From the NCBI GenBank assembly GCA_947499635.1, contig CANMPD010000005.1, positions 62,001 through 126,000 of the forward strand: DNA of 64,000 nucleotides, read 5' to 3'. Source of the stretch: an uncultured Paracoccaceae bacterium. GTDB taxonomy: Bacteria; Pseudomonadota; Alphaproteobacteria; Rhodobacterales; Rhodobacteraceae. The translations under genes and the position numbers were made by a program. Below the pieces are notes generated by a model. It made no database searches. It saw only the letters and a list, made by a program, of their open reading frames with translations, and was not told where the DNA came from. Shown here one piece after another: positions 62,405 to 64,000 of this stretch (the stretch's first letter is position 1; every line of letters starts with the position of its first letter).

Positions 62405-64000
62405 CAGTGTTGAGCATCCAAAACCTCTCTATCGCGCTGCCGGAAACAGCCGACCGGGCGTTGGCTGTCAAAGATGTATCGCTGACCCTTGAGGCTGGTG
62501 AAATCCTTTGCATCGTGGGCGAAAGTGGCTCGGGAAAATCCATGTCGGCAAATGCCGTGATGGGGTTGCTGCCCGAGGGTGTCACACCCGTGGCAGGGGC
62601 CATCCACTTTGATGGGCGCAACCTTCTGGAGTTGTCCGAGACCGCGTTACTGGACCTGCGCGGCCGCGATCTGGCCATGATCTTCCAAGAACCCCTCAGC
62701 GCGCTTAACCCCTTGATGCGGATTGGCGATCAAATCGCCGAAGTGTTCGAGGCCCACAACCGCCTGACCCCAACCAAACGCCGCACCCGCGCATTGGAAT
62801 TGCTGGAAGAGGTCGGCCTGCCCGACCCTAAAACCATCATTCGCGCCTATCCGTTTCAACTGTCCGGCGGGCAACGCCAACGTGTGGTCATTGCCATGGC
62901 GCTGGCTCTTGAACCAAAGATCCTAATCGCGGATGAACCCACAACCGCACTGGATGTGACGACACAGGCGCAAATTCTTACCCTCATCGAAGAGCTGCGC
63001 GCCCGTCGCGGGATGGCGGTGCTGTTCATCACCCATGACTTTGGCGTCGTCGGCGACATCGCAGACCGGGTCATCGTGATGCAACAAGGCGAAGTGGTCG
63101 AACAAGGCACTGCCGACAGTGTTTTGCTGAACCCCACCCATCCCTATACCCGTCGTCTGTTGGATGCGATCCCGCGTATGACCTTTCGCACCCCCCGCCC
63201 GCGCGATGCAACGCCCTTGCTGCGGGTGCAAGATCTTAGCATGACATTCACCAGCCCCACCTCTGGATTGTTAAAAAAACCGCGCGTTGTCAAAGCGGTC
63301 CAGCAGGTTAGCTTCGATTTGGGAAAGGGCGAAACCATTGGCATTGTTGGTGAAAGCGGATCGGGGAAATCCACTTTGGGCCGCTGCATTGTGCGCCTGC
63401 TCAAACCACAGGCCGGTGTGGTCGAAATTGGCGGACAAGATATTTCCAAGGTCAGTGGTGACGCCCTGCGTCAACATCGCCGCCGTATTCAGATGGTGTT
63501 CCAAGACCCCTATTCCTCGCTCAATCCGCGCGCGCGGATTGGCACCATCTTAACCGACGGGCTGATCGCTTATGGCGCCGATAAAGCCGTCGCGCGCAAA
63601 AAGGCCTGCGACTTACTGAACCTTGTGGGTCTTGATGACACCGCAATGGCGCGGTTTCCTCATGAATTCTCAGGCGGTCAACGTCAACGCATCGGCATCG
63701 CCCGCGCCCTCGCCCTTGAGCCCGAAGTCATCATCGCCGACGAAGCAGTCTCGGCTCTTGATGTGTCCATTCAGGCGCAGGTGCTGGATCTGTTGGCCGA
63801 CCTCAAAGAGCGTCTCAATCTCGCGATGGTCTTTATCACCCATGATTTACGCGTCGCCGCACAGGTCTGTGATCGTATCATCGTCATGCAACAGGGCAAA
63901 ATGGTCGAATTCGGCCCCACACAACACGTGCTTGGAAAGCCCGAAACCGCATATACCCAATCCCTGCTTGCAGCCATTCCCGGCAAGGCTCTCGAGCAAG
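62401..64000 (+). CDS. Two-domain ABC ATPase (DppD-DppF fusion), 3' end outside the window
   Basis: The frame is open from the ATG at 62401 to the end of the window, giving 533 codons. Two complete ATPase modules are fused. The first has GESGSGKS near residue 41, LSGGQRQR near residue 155 and ILIADEPT; the second has GESGSGKS near residue 318, FSGGQRQR near residue 424 and VIIADEAVSALDVS. The two join around residue 270. The first transporter system of the window keeps these modules as separate genes. The missing end should be short. Confidence 0.92.
   Translation, partial: MTVLSIQNLSIALPETADRALAVKDVSLTLEAGEILCIVGESGSGKSMSANAVMGLLPEGVTPVAGAIHFDGRNLLELSETALLDLRGRDLAMIFQEPLSALNPLMRIGDQIAEVFEAHNRLTPTKRRTRALELLEEVGLPDPKTIIRAYPFQLSGGQRQRVVIAMALALEPKILIADEPTTALDVTTQAQILTLIEELRARRGMAVLFITHDFGVVGDIADRVIVMQQGEVVEQGTADSVLLNPTHPYTRRLLDAIPRMTFRTPRPRDATPLLRVQDLSMTFTSPTSGLLKKPRVVKAVQQVSFDLGKGETIGIVGESGSGKSTLGRCIVRLLKPQAGVVEIGGQDISKVSGDALRQHRRRIQMVFQDPYSSLNPRARIGTILTDGLIAYGADKAVARKKACDLLNLVGLDDTAMARFPHEFSGGQRQRIGIARALALEPEVIIADEAVSALDVSIQAQVLDLLADLKERLNLAMVFITHDLRVAAQVCDRIIVMQQGKMVEFGPTQHVLGKPETAYTQSLLAAIPGKALEQ

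Noticed and set aside
1-64000. tRNA or rRNA genes, CRISPR arrays, prophage or insertion sequences
   Set aside because: I found no TPsiC-type tRNA signature in a gap, no regularly spaced repeats, and no transposase, integrase or phage genes. This was by eye only; tRNAscan and repeat searches would settle it.

Overview
The window looks like a chromosomal segment of a marine alphaproteobacterium of the order Rhodobacterales (roseobacter type). This rests on gene content and style: carnitine, proline and ethanolamine catabolism, two Dpp-type peptide ABC systems, a GlxBCD/GlnT block, a PutR/PutA pair, mid-range GC with AT-rich intergenic spaces, and very tight ATGA/GTGA-coupled operons. No species can be named from sequence alone. 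I saw no rRNA, tRNA, CRISPR array, prophage or intact insertion sequence. About 50 genes fill almost the whole window; both ends cut a gene.

Layout. 1-4.9 kb: 3' end of a fused carnitine dehydrogenase/thioesterase, a class II aldolase, and a gamma-glutamyltransferase divergent from a GntR regulator that is followed by a TauE-type exporter. 5.0-15.1 kb: an aspartate-semialdehyde-dehydrogenase-like gene divergent from a nine-gene coupled operon (GntR regulator, peptide-type binding protein, two permeases, SDR dehydrogenase, polysaccharide-deacetylase-fold hydrolase, second gamma-glutamyltransferase, two ATPases). This looks like a dedicated import and degradation system for an unidentified gamma-glutamyl or amide compound. 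15.4-20.0 kb: MFS transporter, 3-hydroxybutyrate dehydrogenase, secreted cupin protein, patatin and an acetyltransferase. 20.2-27.8 kb: XRE-cupin regulator, glxBCD, glnT, eutBC (ethanolamine as a nitrogen source with ammonia capture). 28.0-33.8 kb: VOC protein and a complete D-glucuronate to 2-keto-3-deoxygluconate pathway (uxaC, uxuB, uxuA) with its GntR regulator and an UxuR-like operator.

33.9-35.8 kb: COG0523 GTPase plus DUF1826 protein behind a Zur-like palindrome. 36.4-43.4 kb: nitrite/cyanate block (FNT channel, PP2C-kinase fusion, cyanase, NirA-type siroheme reductase, CysJ-type diflavin reductase). 43.4-45.6 kb: SelD-N-terminus-like FAD oxidoreductase, Tat-exported rhodanese, secreted DUF302 protein. 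45.7-46.8 kb: Ldh-family dehydrogenase. 47.1-51.2 kb: putR/putA. 51.3-53.3 kb: Tat metallo-beta-lactamase-fold hydrolase divergent from LysR. 53.3-56.8 kb: nagA, a 33-codon frame, nagK and a class III aminotransferase. 57.0-64.0 kb: LysR, a second class II aldolase and a second Dpp-type ABC system whose ATPase is a two-domain fusion running off the window.

The recurring theme is scavenging of nitrogen-containing organic solutes (carnitine, gamma-glutamyl compounds, ethanolamine, nitrite, cyanate, proline, amino sugars). The best candidates for something undescribed are the 6-15 kb operon, the glx/glnT/eut block with a sigma-54-like promoter, and the kinase/phosphatase fusion in the nitrite-cyanate block.
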